The notes under the pieces: model-generated
Databases searched by the model: none
Told to the model about the DNA's origin: nothing
The model's input: only the letters and a program-made list of their open reading frames with translations
Shown here: piece by piece, positions 28,746-40,700 of the stretch
Numbering within the stretch: position 1 is the stretch's first letter
How the letters are laid out: the number at the start of each line of letters is the position of its first letter
NCBI GenBank assembly: GCA_003260075.1
Contig: QLIY01000084.1
Span: 202,352-266,351 of the forward strand
DNA length: 64,000 bases
Direction: 5' to 3'
DNA from: Phallusia mammillata
Taxonomy: Eukaryota > Chordata > Ascidiacea > Phlebobranchia > Ascidiidae
Made by a program: the position numbers and the translations under genes

Positions 28746-29236
28746 TGCATCCAATTCTAAAATATACAGGATCGCTTGGATCACTTGGATCGCTTGGTGC
28801 ATTATTAACACAGCTTGGCGCACCTTTATAACACTTGGTGCACCTTTATATCGTTTGATTTACATTTATATCGCCTGGTGCACCCTTATATCGCTTGGTG
28901 CACTTTTATGCCACTTGGCGTACCTTTATATCGCTAGGTAAAGGTGCGCGTAGTATTATACAGGTGCACCAAGCAAAACAAAGTTGCACCTAACGATATA
29001 AAGTTGTACCGGACAAAATAAAGGTGCATCAAGTGGAATAAACGTGCACTAAGCGACATAAAGGTGCACCAAGCGACATAAGGGTGAACCAAGCGATATA
29101 AATGTGCACCATGCGATATAAGGGTGAACCAAGCGATATAAATGTGCACCATGCTATATTAAGATGCACCAAGTAATATCAAGGTGCACCAAAGGATATA
29201 AAGGTGCACCAAGCGATCCTGTATATTTTAGATGCA
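28746..29236. repeat. Foldback element made of inverted arrays of ~20-bp units
   Basis: The right arm (about 28960-29236) is a tandem array of roughly a dozen degenerate units with consensus GGTGCACCAAGCGATATAAA. The left arm (about 28746-28940) is the same array inverted (TTTATATCGCTTGGTGCACC). The outer ends are also inverted copies: CTAAAATATACAGGATCGCT at left and AGCGATCCTGTATATTTTAG at right. This resembles foldback (FB-type) elements, whose long inverted repeats consist of short tandem repeats. No ORF beyond repeat read-through. Confidence 0.8.
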
Positions 29237-30810
29237 CCGTAAATCACACTGTTTTTTTCTTGACTAGGTAATTTCATTTTTTTAAATGTGTACTGCCGAA
29301 GCAGTAAACTAGCACAAAGTAACCCTAAATATCACACAATTTAAAAATAATCGCACCAGTTATATACCGTAACCAATTTACCAGGTGTGTGGGTGGGTCG
29401 TGGGTGCAAAGTCTACATAAAACACGAGTTGACCAACCCATTGTTACGCAATATATGAAGTTTATATATCGGTGAATATTAATTTAGAAATATGTGTATT
29501 AAAAAATTGTAAAATAAGTTTTTGCGCTGGAATGCTAAAATGATAGAGTACGGTATCCCCCCCCCCACGAGTTGACCAACCCATTGTTACGCAATATATG
29601 AAGTTTATATATCGATGAATATTAATTTAGAAATATGTGTATTAAAAAAATAAGTTTTTGCGCTGGAATGCTAAAATGATAGAGTACGGTACGTGTCAAC
29701 ATTTTATAAACAGAACGTTATTCGTTTTCGAGATATTGCGAGAGCTCGCTGTTTTTTTCCTGGTCGATACAAACGTCATTTGAGGGTATAGGCTAGTTGT
29801 TCGCCTGTATAGCCTGCAGATGCGTATTTATTGTGTCTGTTTGAAAACCGTGTTTTGAAAAAAGTACAAAAATTTTGGTACCAGCAAATGATACTCATAA
29901 CTACCTCCACAACGAAAAAAAACTGAATATTTTATTGTGATTCAGGTGGTAAAAATAACTGAAGTAAATTATCAAGATTTATCTCAAAATTTAGGTACTT
30001 GTTTCCCGATTTTGTCTCTGGAAGTCACTTGTTATGTTAATCGAGCATACAAAAGTTGCCAGTAGATCCAAACTGGAGTCTTTGAAAATGTAGCGGTTAC
30101 GCGCTTTAAAACTATCATTTTGGCACTTTGGTTTGGCTAAGCATTTAGCAATGGAAACTTTGCAAACATAACTTTTCGTTCCATGGAAATTATATGCTAC
30201 TTTTGCGACATATGGTATTCAGCGGTGTAACTTTACTGTTCCATGTGTTCTTATGATTCAGTAACTATTGGAAGTATATATTCAGTGTCGTTGTTCCCAC
30301 ACTGTTACATGTTCCCCTCTTCCTGATATGTTCCAACAGGCTGACCACAAGGCAGGCTGTTGCGTAAACCGAGTGTTTTGAAATAGTTGTGCAATCAATT
30401 GCAGTGCTGCACATCTTTGCAAGCGTTTAACTTAAAACAAACTAATTGATGTGAGTAAAATAAGGTACTGTTTTGCAATGATCGCAAGAAAAACGAGTAT
30501 CAGTTTCAAAGCCAATGTTTTATCGTTGATCTTTCTCTTTTCCATCGTTTACTTTCCTTGAGATAAATGAGACTTGATGTGTGTTGCGTAACGAGAATAA
30601 AAGACAAGAACTAAATTGATCTTTTGTGGATCATGTCGGTCGGCAGGCCGATACGAACCAAGAGAAACAGAAGAAACAATAAACTTACGAGTAAAGAATA
30701 ACATATAGCCCAAGAAGCTCAGCTGACGCAGGAGAACATTTCCAAACCAACAGTCAGTCCAGCGCTTGTTATTCATTGCGGGAACCGCACACACTAGTCC
30801 CCCGCAAAAA
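29237..30810. other. Intergenic spacer, no gene seen
   Basis: No supported gene. It includes an assembly duplication (29423-29556 repeated at 29567-29690, ten C at 29557-29566) and otherwise unremarkable sequence. Confidence 0.45.
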
Positions 30811-30900
30811 CAATAATACAGGAATTATTTAAAATCAGCGAAGAGGACCAAACCCTCGTAAAAGAATAACAATAAAAACCAAATTGCTGAAAGTAAAAAC
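30811..30900 (+). pseudogene. Decayed BAG1 fragment (ubiquitin-like region)
   Basis: About 75 bp closely match BAG1 nucleotides 26886-26965. The block AGCGAAGAGGACCAAACCCT is nearly identical, but a 5-bp deletion follows (ATCTG missing) and then an in-frame TAA. Similarity fades after AATAACAATAAA. It lies 4 kb downstream of the intact intronless BAG1 on the same strand. It cannot encode the domain. Confidence 0.75.
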
Positions 30901-31159
30901 TTCGTGTCAATTAACTCAAATTTAACTTGGTCTGGATTGACTTAAAGCTAACACAGATTTGCAGCACATTTTTTTATCTGTGTTTGAAAATGATTGGATC
31001 TTTTTTTAGTAATTAAAAAAAATGCATATGATCCCTAGCCTCACAGGTTTAGAAAGTAATATTAAAGAAAAAACTCAAAATCAGTTCTATCGAGACTGAC
31101 AGAGTGCCTTTAATAGTGTAATATAACTTTTAACTAGGTTTTCAATTTTTTTATTAAGA

Positions 31160-31488
31160 AAGGAATTTTAAACATTTCTCAAACAAAAGATGATTTAATT
31201 CTAAAACTTCATTGTCAAGAAAATGTACAAAACAAATACAAAAAGAAAAAAACAACAACAACAGCAGGTAAATTTGAACAATTAAATTGTATACCGTTTA
31301 CTGGCAATAAACATAATTAAATCTATTCCAAAATTTGACTTTAGTTGTGGTGCAACTGTTCAATAAAATACAGCACCGAGTTGTGAAAGCTGCACAAACC
31401 ATAGAAAACGCAGATCTAAAAAGGATAGACAACATTGTGGTTGATGGGCTTTGTATGCTGACAGTTGAACCTTATACCTGACCGTTGC
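31160..31488 (+). other. Two exon-like segments downstream of the BAG1 fragment
   Basis: Segment one (about 31160-31266) has an acceptor-like TTTTTTTATTAAG and a donor-like GCAG/GTAAAT. Segment two (about 31343-31480) follows an acceptor-like TTTGACTTTAG and ends in TGA. Joined, they stay open and lysine-rich, then read VVQLFNKIQHRVVKAAQTIE and DLKRIDNIVVDG. The last part aligns weakly with the BAG-domain helix (IDNIVVD against VDEIILD in BAG1). It may be a diverged BAG1 relative, an unrelated gene end, or chance. Confidence 0.25.
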
Positions 31489-31701
31489 ACGTCAAGTGAC
31501 ATTTCGCGCCACCCTATCATAATGATTGTGGCTTGGAATAGTATCTGAAGCAGTTCAGTACAAACACGACTGCAATATTTGGCCAAGATTCTAAGCCTCG
31601 TCGATCAGACCGCAGTCAGAGTGTTTTTTTAATCTGCTTAATCGCCGGGCCAACAGCACTGAGGCTCTTTTCACCGTTTCTTTCAGCTACCAGTTTAAAA
31701 T

Positions 31702-34700
31702 TCAGGAGCCAGTCCTTCGTCGTCTAGGTTTTCGCGGTGCACGACGTTGTTCTGGATCGCGCAAGATGTTGGAACGAGTTGGAAACTTGAAGTTGTCGCA
31801 GATATTGCTGTTAGACACTTTGCGCATACCATCTGCGTACTTTCGCTTCCAGAAATGCCAATAGTCCATGTGGTCGACCACCAGGCGTGTTTCATAATTT
31901 TCACCAGCCGTTGCGTTACCAACAAATTGAACAATGCCGTTACTGTCAGGGGTGCGTTCGATTCTACGCTTTCGACCCATGATCAGGTAGTCGCGGTATG
32001 GTCGCAGTTTAGGGCAGCAACTGCTGTACACCCAGATGTATTCGCGTTTCATCAGTTTAAAGTCGGACTTGTACACAGTCTTGATCAGCACATCGTGACT
32101 AAAGCGTTTGCCCTCCACCTTCTTCTTGGATTGAACACGAGCATGAATAACTGTAATTCAAAGAGAAACCAATTTGGTCACATAATTGATGATTTAGATA
32201 CGCAGTTTCTTTCCTAAACAGATGCTTCATTACCTTCACTCGCAAACTAAGCGAATGTGTGACATACAACAGTCTGAAATTTAGTAGCGTTCGCGAGTCC
32301 AAAGTCATAGACTAAGTTTGAAGAAATTTTGCTTGAATCATGTGGTTTATGGACAATGTGATGTAACATTTGCCAAATTCATTGTTTTTGTCGTCTTATT
32401 GTAAAACACAAACGTATGATTTATACGTATGATATAGAAAAAGAACTGAACACGACGGATTTTGATTTTTACTATTTTATTTATTTTAACACATTAACTT
32501 AGCCTTGGCCTGATTGGAGTTTCGGCAAAGTCTCTACTTGGCTAACTGCTTGGAATAGAATTAGATTCGCCAAGGCTAAGTAACCGACTTAGCTTGACAC
32601 GTTTATAAAGATTCCTACATGTTCTGATATAATGTGATTGATGAACTTGTTTATAAAAACTTGAATCACATGACCGTTTCCGAAAATTGTTATTTTGAGA
32701 GACAAACATGTGACGTAACAGTCCCAGGAAGGTTCCATCTGAAAAAGGTTTGAAAGTGCGACACTACAGTAGCTGCGCTAGATTGCCGGCGGATGAGACG
32801 GATTAACTATGCAGACTCGGGCAAATCGCAACAATAACAAGAAGATGTGGGCCTGGCGCTGTCATGTGAGTTTGTGACGGAAAAGGGCCACGATTTACAT
32901 CAGACTGTGTGAGGTAATCCCATCAAATGCACCGCCAACACAAGCTTTTCACGATTATTATTCGATTGCGCTGTACGAAGGTGTCGGATTTATGTCTATG
33001 GTTGATTGGCAAGGTTCAATATCGAGAGTCATCCATATAGCATTAGGTACAATGTAACTTATATGTGCCTATAGTTGGTTCATTAAAAAAAATCGTACGC
33101 TTTTAGTTTTTTTATTGTGCAATGTAACTTACCGAAATCACTTTGACAAAAATGACGCTTTCGGCTGCTCGGCTTCTTGCATGGGGTGCAGTATGAAGGC
33201 TTCTTTCGTTTCTGAAGGAAATTGTTACAGGGTAAACAATGGTGGGATTCACATTTTTTGTCAGCCGGTTTTTTCACAAAAGTCCATTGACAGTAACCAG
33301 TAATGAAAACCGTTTCGCTGATCTCAAAAACTTCGTGAGACGGTTCTGTAGAACCGGTGCGAACCAGCTGAATCCCACCACTGAGGGTAAATGTATGGTC
33401 CAAAAGCATGCAGGCTAAGTTCAATAAACATTATCAATTCGTGCTCGAAGCAGCACTTAAGGTTTCGATTTGACGCGTGACCCCCTTGTTGAACTTGTTT
33501 AAGTATGTTGAATAAGGCTATAACGCTTTCGGTGCGATTGGTCTCCACAGGTCGCTCTTATGCCAAAAAATGCGTTTATAATTCTTTCACATAAAAACGA
33601 AACTATGCGTCCGAAAATTCCTTTCACAATCAACGGCTCAATTTATTGTTGCAGAAGATATTTCCACTGCAAAACGAAACCAAGCTGCGAATGCTGTCCA
33701 ACATCCTGACCTAGGTTATGAAAATACACCCAATCGAGTTACTACCGCAACTACTACATTTGTAGCACGTACTTTGTTTGTGGGTTTTACTTGAGGTACA
33801 TTTCGAGTTCGTGCGGTGGTTGTAGTGGCTTCTGTAGTAGTCGTTGTGGTAGTTGGAGCCGCTGTTGTTGTGGTAACGGAGGTAGTGGTGCTTGCTTTTG
33901 TGCTTGGTGGTGAATAGGGAGACATAAATTCGTAGTCCTGTTCGTCCGAAGGTGATTCCCTTGCTGAAAATATATAGCCTGCGTAAGCAATTTTCACTAT
34001 TTTAGCCAAACTTTCGGTACGGGGTGATTACTTAAAATGAGCATTTTCATACTAGGACAAAAGTTAACGGATGACACAGTTATTTATGCATTGGCTAAAA
34101 GTAAAGTTCCATACACATGCGGCGTAATTTTGAAAATGGTAATAAACTGTCACACCAAGCATTACTTGCACACACCATCGCACAGTTTCTTTTGCCGTAT
34201 GTTCACTTTGGTTTATAGGTAAAATACTAGGCCTCATCAAGCCAAACAGAAGTTGCAGTTTGTCACGAAATGTGTTGTAAGAATAAGGACTCAAAAGTGA
34301 GAATTTGAGACTTTTGGAAGAATGAAAAGTAACGGATTAGTGTTTGTAAATATTATCATGCAAGAATATGTCTGGATTGACTAAATGAAGCAACCAGCAA
34401 CCACCCATAAAACGCTTTGAAAGATTTACACCATGCACAGCCAGGCACCCCACACAGAAAGTGTGTGAAGGGCGCTTGTTGAAAATTAGGGTCCCTTGCA
34501 CGCAGCGGGGCCTTAGTTATTAATTGCACCACCAACACCACGGCCAGCTACTGTCAATCCCCTTAAGAGGGGCTGACTTTGGCGTGCTTCGAAACTCATG
34601 TACCCTCGACCGCTGGTATGGTGTGTGTGATCGCAACCAACTGAGCATAAGTACCGCGGTTCTTCGGCAGCCAATACTCGTATTCCACGTTCGGTTCACC

Positions 34701-37700
34701 GCTGAGATACAGCACCTGCAAAAACAGACGCACTAAATAATAATAATTAAGGCACAAAATATTTGCCGAGCATAAACAAACTTTCGTAAACTGGATTTAT
34801 TCGCATTTGAATTCCAGTGTGCACATTTCCACTGCGCCACAAGTGGAAAAAAACGCGGGAAATGTTGTCAGTTACGTTACAATACCACTTCAAAGCTGAA
34901 GAAAACCTAGTTGCAACTGCATCTGCACGTACAGTATTACGATTCTAAACCTGGAAAAATGTTGTTAACTCACCATGATGTATAGATCCGTGGTGGTTGG
35001 ACCTTCAGCAACAAGTGTCTCTTCAATATCATCTTTTGCTCGTTCATATCTGAACTCCGTTCCGGCTGCAGTCAAGTCCACCGACCAGCTGATGAGGTAC
35101 TTGTCATTCAGCACATAGTTAAGATAAGGTCCCTCGGCCTCGACAAGCGCTGCAATATACAGGCTTTTAAAAAATAATACAAAACTAGAAATCTGTTATG
35201 ATTAAGAAAGCGATGATTTTCTCTTCTCCCAAGTAATCTGAAATTAATCAACGCTGGTTTTATTTATAGTAATGAGGTTACGTGAGACTGACAAATAATG
35301 TAACAAAGGGGAAACTTCAGTTTGGTCAATTGATATTTATCTAAAGCACTCTCGTAACCCCTTAAAGAGATTACAATCGGTCGCGTGACAAACTACCAAC
35401 AATAGCTTTGCAATACCGACGCATTTTAAGCACTTGGCCGAGGTTTGGCTGCAATAAACGGCCATTGGAAGGTACATAATGCTTCCATTGTTTGTCAAGA
35501 AACTTACTATTGCGCACCACTAAAAATCCATTACAAGTGGCAAATTGCGTTTATCACACAACAGTAAAGTCGGGTACACAACTTTAAAGATTTAGTTGAG
35601 TTGCCGTTTGTTTAAATGCCACCCAAATGCAAACGTTGCTTTTAATCACGCGGATTTCTACAGCTGTTTGCTGTGCTTGCAGAAGTAAAAACAAACAGTC
35701 CCATTCCAATACATCACGTGCTGTAACAACTCTTGCGTCTCAGAGAGCATGGCCTAGTTTTTTTGCAGGGATTCTTGGAAATTGCTTATTCTTAAACCTG
35801 AATTTTCCTAGGTTTAGCTGGCCCGCAAGTTCATTTTATGCTGCTGCTTGGAAGATTAAGTTAGTTGAGGCACGTACACATTGGTTAGCAGATGCTACAA
35901 ACTTAGTGAAATATAAACGGATAAGCTATTTTCATTGCCCTATTTGGTTAGTGCGAATGGAATTGAAACCATATCATGGCGGTAAAAACAAAACTAGAAA
36001 AACAATAGAGTGTTTGAAAAATGTATAAATGCACATTTCTGGTCTAACCTGGTATGTTAAGAATTTGCGAAATCGGGTTTAATATAGCCATGAAATGTAA
36101 TCTCGATTCTTTGCGGTGCGGGACGCGTGTTTCCGCCTCGGTGACTCGAATATTGGTGTGATTATCGAAACTCGACACCGCTATAAATCACCGAAATCGC
36201 AGAAACTGTCACTACCAAGCAACCTGATCTGGCAGAAACGTAATTTGTTCCGCCAATGACTTTTAACTTTAGCTTCAGTGTGGCTCAGATTACTAAGATT
36301 TATTTCCGCAGCGAAATTTTGACTGAAAGATCACATCAATAGTAACTACCTAATTTGCCTACAACAAAATTTCAAACAAACATTGGGAAAATTGCGAGAA
36401 AATTGCAAAACAAACATTGGGAACTTGCGAATTTTTGTTTTTAGGCAGCATTAATAAATAAAAACACGAAACGTAATCAGCCGAATATTAGCTGAATACA
36501 AATATTAGGTGTGTTGAAAACAAACCACAGTATACGACGTCAAATTAGTAAAAACAGTTGTGGTTAGCCTGCTCCTATCACTGAGCTTCTTGTCGTCAGC
36601 GCAACGCGTCCAACCCAAAAGTTTAAATCAATTTTGCTGCAACGTAAACAAGATTACGTCGTCTCGAACTAAGGCCTTTGCTTGTCGATACATGGGAAGT
36701 TAAGTTTTGAAAGTCGGTTAATGTGCCGTACTCTGACGTCAAACACGGCCGCTTTGCGTAGGACAAACGCCAATGTGCATTACATACAATAGGACTAAGC
36801 AAACAACCAACTGCGTACGGAAATGACCGACTGAAGTGTCAACAGCAGCGTGCTTTTAACCCGCAAGTTTTGCCAACGACATGACTTTGATCAAATAGCG
36901 AGGAATGTCGTAAAGTGATATCAATGTAGTTGGGTTCGCTTACCCAAATAATTCTTGGATGACTCTCGTACTCTGATGTGCGTTGCTCCTGCCGGAATCA
37001 GCTTCGCCACATTGTAGTCGAACTTTGCTGAACAATGAGATAAACAAATATGGTAAAGACGTTTTATTAGTGATAGTATGTTGCTCACTAGTTGCAGAAC
37101 CGAACAAAAACTATAACTATTAATAGTTATGGAATTCCACATACTCGGTTATGTGTGCACAAATAAAAACCGTTTGCTATTCGATGGTAACATCAAGTCT
37201 ACAATGCTTCTACATAAGGTACACAGATTAAGATAGTAAACAAACGTGAAGTAATCTTAGTAAACGTGAGAGTTTTTGTAGGATTTTACAACCTACCCGC
37301 ATTTGAGTTCATCTCTGCAACTCCCTTGAAAAAGGTGCAGGTCGAGTTGTCACCACCACAAACTCCACACGCGTCATTGGTCAAGTTTGAACCAAGCACG
37401 TTGTTGCAGCCAACTCTCTATAAAACATAAGGTTTTTTATGAAAGAAGGTCTAACCCAGTGGTTCACTACTGGGAAGGGATTTAAACATTCAGGGGAGGA
37501 ATAGACTTAGTTTGTAGCTTACATGGGGTTTGTAAATAGACACTTAAGCTCTGGTAATAAGTTATAACCAGTGAAGTTGATAAAAGACCCAATTTTAAAT
37601 GATCTTTGCATGATTTTTCATCTACTATATGGTCTACATGTATTGGTGAGGAATGAAAATGTTTTGAATTGTGAAGCGAGAAATTTGTCGATAAAGTTTG

Positions 37701-40700
37701 GAAACCACTGGTCTGTGCCCTGTCGGAAACCATTTAAAGGTGTCCGACATGCATTAGCTCCTATTTCTGTCTTTGGCTGTGTAAGTTTGAAGCGATAAAT
37801 TTAAGTTTGGTTATCTAACTACCCGACGTGTAACACGACACTTTAACATGACAAGCCTTGGTGCGACAATCTTCACACGACTGATGCTGAACACGTGCGT
37901 CAACAGGCACAAATAGGTTACGTAATATAGGATGGTTGCGCTACCACACCTACACGAAACTACAAATCCCTTGCGACCGCATGTAGATTAGCAGATTATA
38001 CGTCCTTGTGCGAAACACCTAATATCCGCCGACTGTCAAGTTGCTCGTAGTGAAAGGCGCAAGAGGGCTGGCCGGTACGCCAAGTACGACAAGCATTTGA
38101 TGGGAACATGGTCTTGACACACACCACACGGGGAGTGTTCGACGCAAAACCGTTGGCCAAATCGGATAAGGAGAGGTGATAATACTCTAACACGGATTAG
38201 AATTATTGTTGGGCAAAACAAATGAAGAAACCAGGACAGGTTCGCCGGTGATGACGACATGGGTCAATCTGGTTGAAGTTGGTATTTGAGAATCGGATTG
38301 AATGTAACCGAGAAACGTGATATTATTTCCTGGCCTTGGCCGCTTTTCGGCAGAAAATAACAAACATGTCATTGAGGTGCTGCATTTTTTAATTGTGTGG
38401 GTAGGGATCACACATTTTTTACACCACCCTATTTGGTTTTGTTGTCGTTTACAAAGTGTTAACCTGGTACCGTATTTAAATTTAAACACCATTGCTATTG
38501 TTAAAAGTGAGATTTTTATTCAGAATTTGTTTGTGCAATTGCTCGTTTCTAATGATTGGTGTCGTTTCAGTCTATAACAGCCTAGATAAAATTGTCTGCG
38601 CTGACACCAAAATCGGATAAGAACTGCACGCCAGTCGAAATTAGTCTGTACTTAATTTGTGCAACGATAAAACGCTACGCATTGTATAAGCAGCAACAAA
38701 CTGTTTTTCGATATTGATAACTCAGCATTTTGCTTGAACTTATATGGCAACGCAAACGTGTTATATATACACAGACACACAGACCAGGTTGCACTACTTG
38801 GGGTGTGGGCCGCCACAGCAGAAAGATTAGCAGCGCAGAGAACAATAGGGCCTCTGTGACGCAGTGTTACCAACATCGCCGCAAAATCATAACGACTGAC
38901 TGATATCAATAAACGGCCATTGTTTTTCGCATGACGTCATCGACTCATCACATACATGACGTGGCGGTCACGTCGCCCGCAAACGGTCGTCCGTCTTGCT
39001 AACCGCCGCCCGCAAAGTGCGTTACTCACTACCGGCATTTTAGCACCTTGTTGGTATTGAACAGGATTAGGCCGATTGTTGAGTTCAGTAATTCTGCTCA
39101 TGAGTCAAAGCTATTGGCAGCAATCGATCGTTGGCGATCGCGCAACAACAAGTTTTTGTTTTTATCAATTTTACGAGTTACCCTGGAGGCAAAAAGGTCA
39201 AGAGCGATTGCATGGCAATAGTTTCAACCATAAGCTGTGGGTGATAACCTTTTGCTGTTTCGTCAATGCATCGATCACCTAATTTCGCGTTGCACTTTGT
39301 TGCACACTCGCCTGGCGTCATTGAGATACGGTTTCCGATACCGCACGAAGAAACTCTATTAGACCCTGAAATTGATAGCCTGTGTTTTGTGACGCACGCT
39401 TTAACATGGAAGGGATCTTAGCTAATTTAAGCGATGTTGTTCTTGTTAAGGAACTTATACAAACCACACAATGACCTAAAAATCACTTTGAAGTGTTGTT
39501 GTTTTTCAGGTTACAAGGCGTAGGTAACATCATACGGCACTTGTGTCTTAAATTATGCATCGCCTTTGCAGGTTGCGCATTCGGCCACAAAAGAAATGGC
39601 TTCTCACGGGGATCACACCCGAAGCGAGACGCGACAAACTCACCACTTTTTCATTGACGACTTATTTTGATTGATGGGCCCGCAGTAGCAGATGGATTCA
39701 GGGAGCGGCACCATCAATAAGGTTTAACATTAAGTTGTGTTTGCGAAACTTGTTATTGAATTAAAGGATTCGGAATAGCGAACATGTCGCCTTATATGCA
39801 TACCGGTATAGCTCATGGGGCATCCACGCCTCTACACAGTATTACAGACACACCTATCTTCCCCTCTGACCGCTAACCAGACACGCCCGATACACGGGTT
39901 TGCCCTTGCATTACATGAACGACTTTTCCGAGCTAAACAACTTTTTGAGTGATTTTGGTACAAATCTATGTAGCTTATCAACGTTTTTAATGTCAATTAT
40001 TGCTCATTCGTTGTGACGCATATGCCATTTGACTTTCGTTGGAAAGCTAACGAGGCAAAGCTGCAAGTCGGGCCTTCACACTCGGCTTCATTTTTGCCGC
40101 ATTTTCACCAACTTTCGGCCCTGATTCGGACTTCGTTTGAAACATTTGGTTCGGGCCTGCACTTTCGGGTTCAGGCCCCAATTTTAAGCCAGATTGCAAC
40201 TGTGTCACGAAAAACACAGCATAATCGTAACCTTTTTTAGCTGAATAGTGAGTTACTTTACGCGATACGTACCACACATTCTCCACTGATGCAGATTCCG
40301 TTGTTTTCTCTTCTACACCGAGTCCCGTCCATCACCAGACCAAAGCTCTTGTAGAAGTAGAATCCTCTGGCCATGCAGTAAAGGTTGCACGGTTCGGCAT
40401 CAACTAAATCAGAACAAATCATGTGCCAATCAACTCGACGCAAATTGCAGTAAACCTTATGGAGCAGTATATATTTCGCTAAACGAATCTCATATGTATG
40501 TTTTCACATCAAAAATTGAAAAATCCCCAATAACACGCAAGTTTTAAAGCACAACTAAACCTTTAGACAGTGACATGAATTCACGATGTTAAAGATCGAT
40601 GCGTCGCGGTGGGATTTGTCTGTCACATAATGTTTTCAAAACGTGAATCCTGTAGGTAGCGTGGCACCACTTAAATATATTTTGAAGGCCTCCAGGCCAC

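Noticed and set aside
28934-29152. 72-codon minus-strand frame rich in H, L and Y repeats
   Set aside because: It is translation of the foldback element's 20-bp units, not a protein gene.
33716-33790. Extension of the Thr-rich ADAMTSL5 exon past 33791
   Set aside because: The frame stays open briefly, but a GTAAAA donor at 33790 in phase with the NTR exon, and the loss of compositional bias, make this intronic read-through.
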